Below, piece by piece: positions 62,265 to 64,000 of a stretch of 64,000 nt of DNA. The stretch comes from Pelorhabdus rhamnosifermentans (GTDB lineage: Bacteria; Bacillota; Negativicutes; UMGS1260), in contig NZ_JAHGVE010000016.1 of assembly GCF_018835585.1 (NCBI RefSeq), positions 1 to 64,000 of the forward strand. The letters run 5' to 3'. Position 1 is the first letter of the stretch. Every line of letters begins with the position of its first letter. The notes below the pieces were generated by a model that worked only from the letters and a program-made list of their open reading frames with translations, had not been told where the DNA came from and searched no databases. The translations under genes and the position numbers were made by a program.

Positions 62265-63656
62265 TCATTTTTCTATTTGCTTCAAAGTCTGCAATGATTC
62301 AAGCAATTGTTTCCCATTCGACCGAAGCAATTCTACATCAGTCACAGTCACTTGATTGATGGGTACGCGCTTTAATTTACCATCAGGTAAGGGGTGCTTG
62401 GAGTCGCCCTGCGCAGCAATATCATGCACAATATATTCGTGACCATTTTCTTCTCCCAAATACAGCATGACATGTCCGTTCATATGTAAAGTAGCACCTG
62501 GTTTCATCTTGCTCAGCAGAACAGCACGTTCCAATCGTGTTGCTTGTTCAGGAATATTGACTGTAATCCCTGCTGAATTTTCTTGTTCATCCGCATTACG
62601 CGGTAATTGGAAACCAAACACAGCATAAATATCCTGAATAAAAGCCGAACAATCACGGCTATGAAAACTACCGCCCCAGCCATAACGCTGACCTTGCATT
62701 TTAAAAGCTTGTTTCAATATACTCGCTCTTGTATAAGGAAGATATCCTTCATAAACATCACTGGCTGCACTAACTAACGCTAATTTAAAATCCAGTTGGC
62801 CTGCCTGATTTTTCACGGGAATTTTCACAACATAGTTGCCAGCAACAGATTGATTATCAACAAGTCGCGGGATTTCATCACCCACTGCTAAAGGCAGTTT
62901 GGCACCCATACCAAAAGCTAATTCTGATAATTCCGGTGAATATTCATTAAATCCAAGTTGAAGCATATTTCCAGTAACAACTAAAAATTGATTACTCTTT
63001 TGATAATTGAGCCATTCGTCTTTGCTACCAACAGCAATGCAGTCGGCTTTCATCCATCCTAGATAATCATGGGTTTGTACGAAAAACCACTTCCCATCCT
63101 TACTTGTATGAAGCACAAGTAGTGCCTCAGCCGGACCTACCGCCGTTTCCTGAAATTGGTCAAATTCAATATCATCGGCACTTTCTAAAACTGCATCATC
63201 CGTTGGGAAGGTACGAATATCGGCACGTTTTACTGTAAAACCAAATTGGACACTGTTCGTTTCTTGCACGCCTTCGAAATTCATCAAGCTTTTTAAATTA
63301 TCATAATAAGCTGCCTCAATAGCCCGACCATTCGTAAATAGCGTGCTCGTAGGGAAAGAATATTTCAGTAATAACTTCGCTAAATCCTGCTTAGACAAGC
63401 TATCCGGATAGGATGTTAAATCATAAACAGTTGTAGGTAATTTGCGCATGATTTCGGTATTAAATGTTTCAATCTCCCTACTATTCATAATCACTTGGTC
63501 GGGGTAATTCAGTTTTTCAATCCAATAGGAAGCATCAAGCATTTCTGTTGTCACATGAGGCATCACACTGAGTGGTGCCGCAACACCACTATTTGCTGGC
63601 ACCATCGATGCTGTCAACATGAACATCGAAACAACCAAAAACTTGAGACGTTTCAT
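62265..63656 (-). CDS. Exported NlpC/P60 cell-wall peptidase with SH3 domain
   Basis: 463 aa. It has a signal peptide (LKFLVVSMFMLTASMVPANSGVAA), then an N-terminal stabilising region with SYWIEKLNYPDQVIMN. SH3-like domains follow at about residues 130-290 (VKRADIRTFPTDD, DGKWFFVQTHDYLGWMKADCIAV). The C-terminal NlpC/P60 domain has Cys in RDCSAFIQDIYAVFG, His in MNGHVMLYLG and a third residue near HDIAA. ATG at 63656 follows GAGGAG. It likely cuts gamma-D-Glu-diamino acid bonds of peptidoglycan peptides. Confidence 0.93.
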   Translation of the reverse strand: MKRLKFLVVSMFMLTASMVPANSGVAAPLSVMPHVTTEMLDASYWIEKLNYPDQVIMNSREIETFNTEIMRKLPTTVYDLTSYPDSLSKQDLAKLLLKYSFPTSTLFTNGRAIEAAYYDNLKSLMNFEGVQETNSVQFGFTVKRADIRTFPTDDAVLESADDIEFDQFQETAVGPAEALLVLHTSKDGKWFFVQTHDYLGWMKADCIAVGSKDEWLNYQKSNQFLVVTGNMLQLGFNEYSPELSELAFGMGAKLPLAVGDEIPRLVDNQSVAGNYVVKIPVKNQAGQLDFKLALVSAASDVYEGYLPYTRASILKQAFKMQGQRYGWGGSFHSRDCSAFIQDIYAVFGFQLPRNADEQENSAGITVNIPEQATRLERAVLLSKMKPGATLHMNGHVMLYLGEENGHEYIVHDIAAQGDSKHPLPDGKLKRVPINQVTVTDVELLRSNGKQLLESLQTLKQIEK

Positions 63657-63839
63657 AAAGCTTCTCTCCTCAACAGGTTTTTCATAAACAAATACTCCAT
63701 ACTTATTTATAAAAGCGGGAGTCTTAAAATATGATCGAAAGTTACTAAACATACTTCCATAACAAGGTCCGCTCACGGAGTACAATAGGTATACGCCTTA
63801 TACATAATTGTATTTCCTATACTAAAGCTTGACGCAACT

Positions 63840-63876
63840 AAAAAAAATAACCCTTTCAGAAATCCTGAAAAGGTTT
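63840..63876 (-). terminator. Terminator of the gene at the right edge
   Basis: AACCTTTTCAG / CTGAAAGGGTT with a short loop, followed on the minus strand by ATTTTTTTT. It lies 6 bp beyond the partial gene's stop. Confidence 0.88.
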
Positions 63877-63881
63877 TACAC

Positions 63882-64000
63882 TTACTGTCTAGCGCGATTT
63901 TTCATTCTCTGCAAATTTTGCTTGGCAAGTTTGGCTCTGTTCATTGGCGCAACCTTATCACCAAATTCGTCTTTCAATAATTTCTCAATTTCCTCGGATG
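63882..64000 (-). CDS. 3' end of a gene of unknown function (partial)
   Basis: Only the last 38 codons are in the window: SEEIEKLLKDEFGDKV then MNRAKLAKQNLQRMKNRARQ and a stop at 63882. A basic helical tail is visible. The start lies outside. Its frame is open to the edge and a terminator follows, so it is a real gene end; function unknown. Confidence 0.75.
   Translation of the reverse strand, partial: SEEIEKLLKDEFGDKVAPMNRAKLAKQNLQRMKNRARQ

Overview
The window looks like chromosome of an anaerobic, endospore-forming, low-GC Firmicute. A Negativicutes member (Sporomusa/Pelosinus-like) is my best guess; it rests on gene style, not on a phylogenetic marker. Support comes from a complete gerA-type spore germinant receptor operon, a one-piece pyruvate:ferredoxin oxidoreductase, an oxygen-sensitive glycyl radical enzyme with its activase, a tungsten-type aldehyde:ferredoxin oxidoreductase, and the ferredoxin/NAD-type dihydroorotate dehydrogenase PyrDB-PyrK.

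Layout, left to right. 0-4.8 kb: a tRNA-Asp with its own promoter, a CheY-like regulator paired with an unknown gene, and a NitT/TauT-type ABC transporter whose leader resembles a degenerate cobalamin riboswitch. 4.9-19.4 kb: a minus-strand catabolic island with a GntR/FCD regulator, a glycyl radical enzyme and its activase, an M20 amidohydrolase, a YjiH/YjiG membrane pair, pyruvate:ferredoxin oxidoreductase, RidA, a class III CoA-transferase and a chemoreceptor. The glycyl radical enzyme has Val where most relatives have the catalytic Glu, so its substrate cannot be assigned. This is the best candidate here for an undescribed pathway. 19.5-23.5 kb: ger operon (A, C, B order), ending against the decayed tail of an ABC ATPase gene. 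23.5-24.5 kb: a TerC-family protein under a yybP-ykoY (Mn2+) riboswitch.

24.5-34.3 kb is a tungsten block: TupABC uptake, two MoeA proteins (one fused to a periplasmic-binding-protein-like domain), MobB, AOR, a HesA/MoeB-type adenylyltransferase and a MoaD-like carrier. AOR has its own structured leader ending in a terminator. 34.5-37.3 kb holds a DMT permease, a small probable winged-helix protein, an acetyltransferase and a serine recombinase. 37.3-41.4 kb is a UbiD/UbiX/LpdD aromatic-acid decarboxylase operon, with a MerR regulator and a MerR-type 19-bp-spacer promoter. 41.5-46.4 kb carries an exported hydrolase, a FecBCD-like ABC importer and a WtpA-like oxyanion-binding protein that lacks a signal peptide.

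46.6-50.3 kb is a toxin-antitoxin-rich island (HepT/MntA, AbrB/RelE-like, HicA/HicB). It also holds gene remnants and a 350-nt stretch that may encode a structured RNA. It abuts a tRNA-Asp-Gly-Trp operon. 50.7-60.5 kb is the pyrimidine operon pyrB-C-carA-carB-pyrK-D-F-E, behind a strong promoter and a PyrR-type attenuator. 60.5-64 kb has an APC amino-acid permease, an NlpC/P60 peptidase and the 3' end of one more gene. A degenerate copy of pyr leader sequence lies on the far side of the permease. No CRISPR array or complete insertion sequence was seen.
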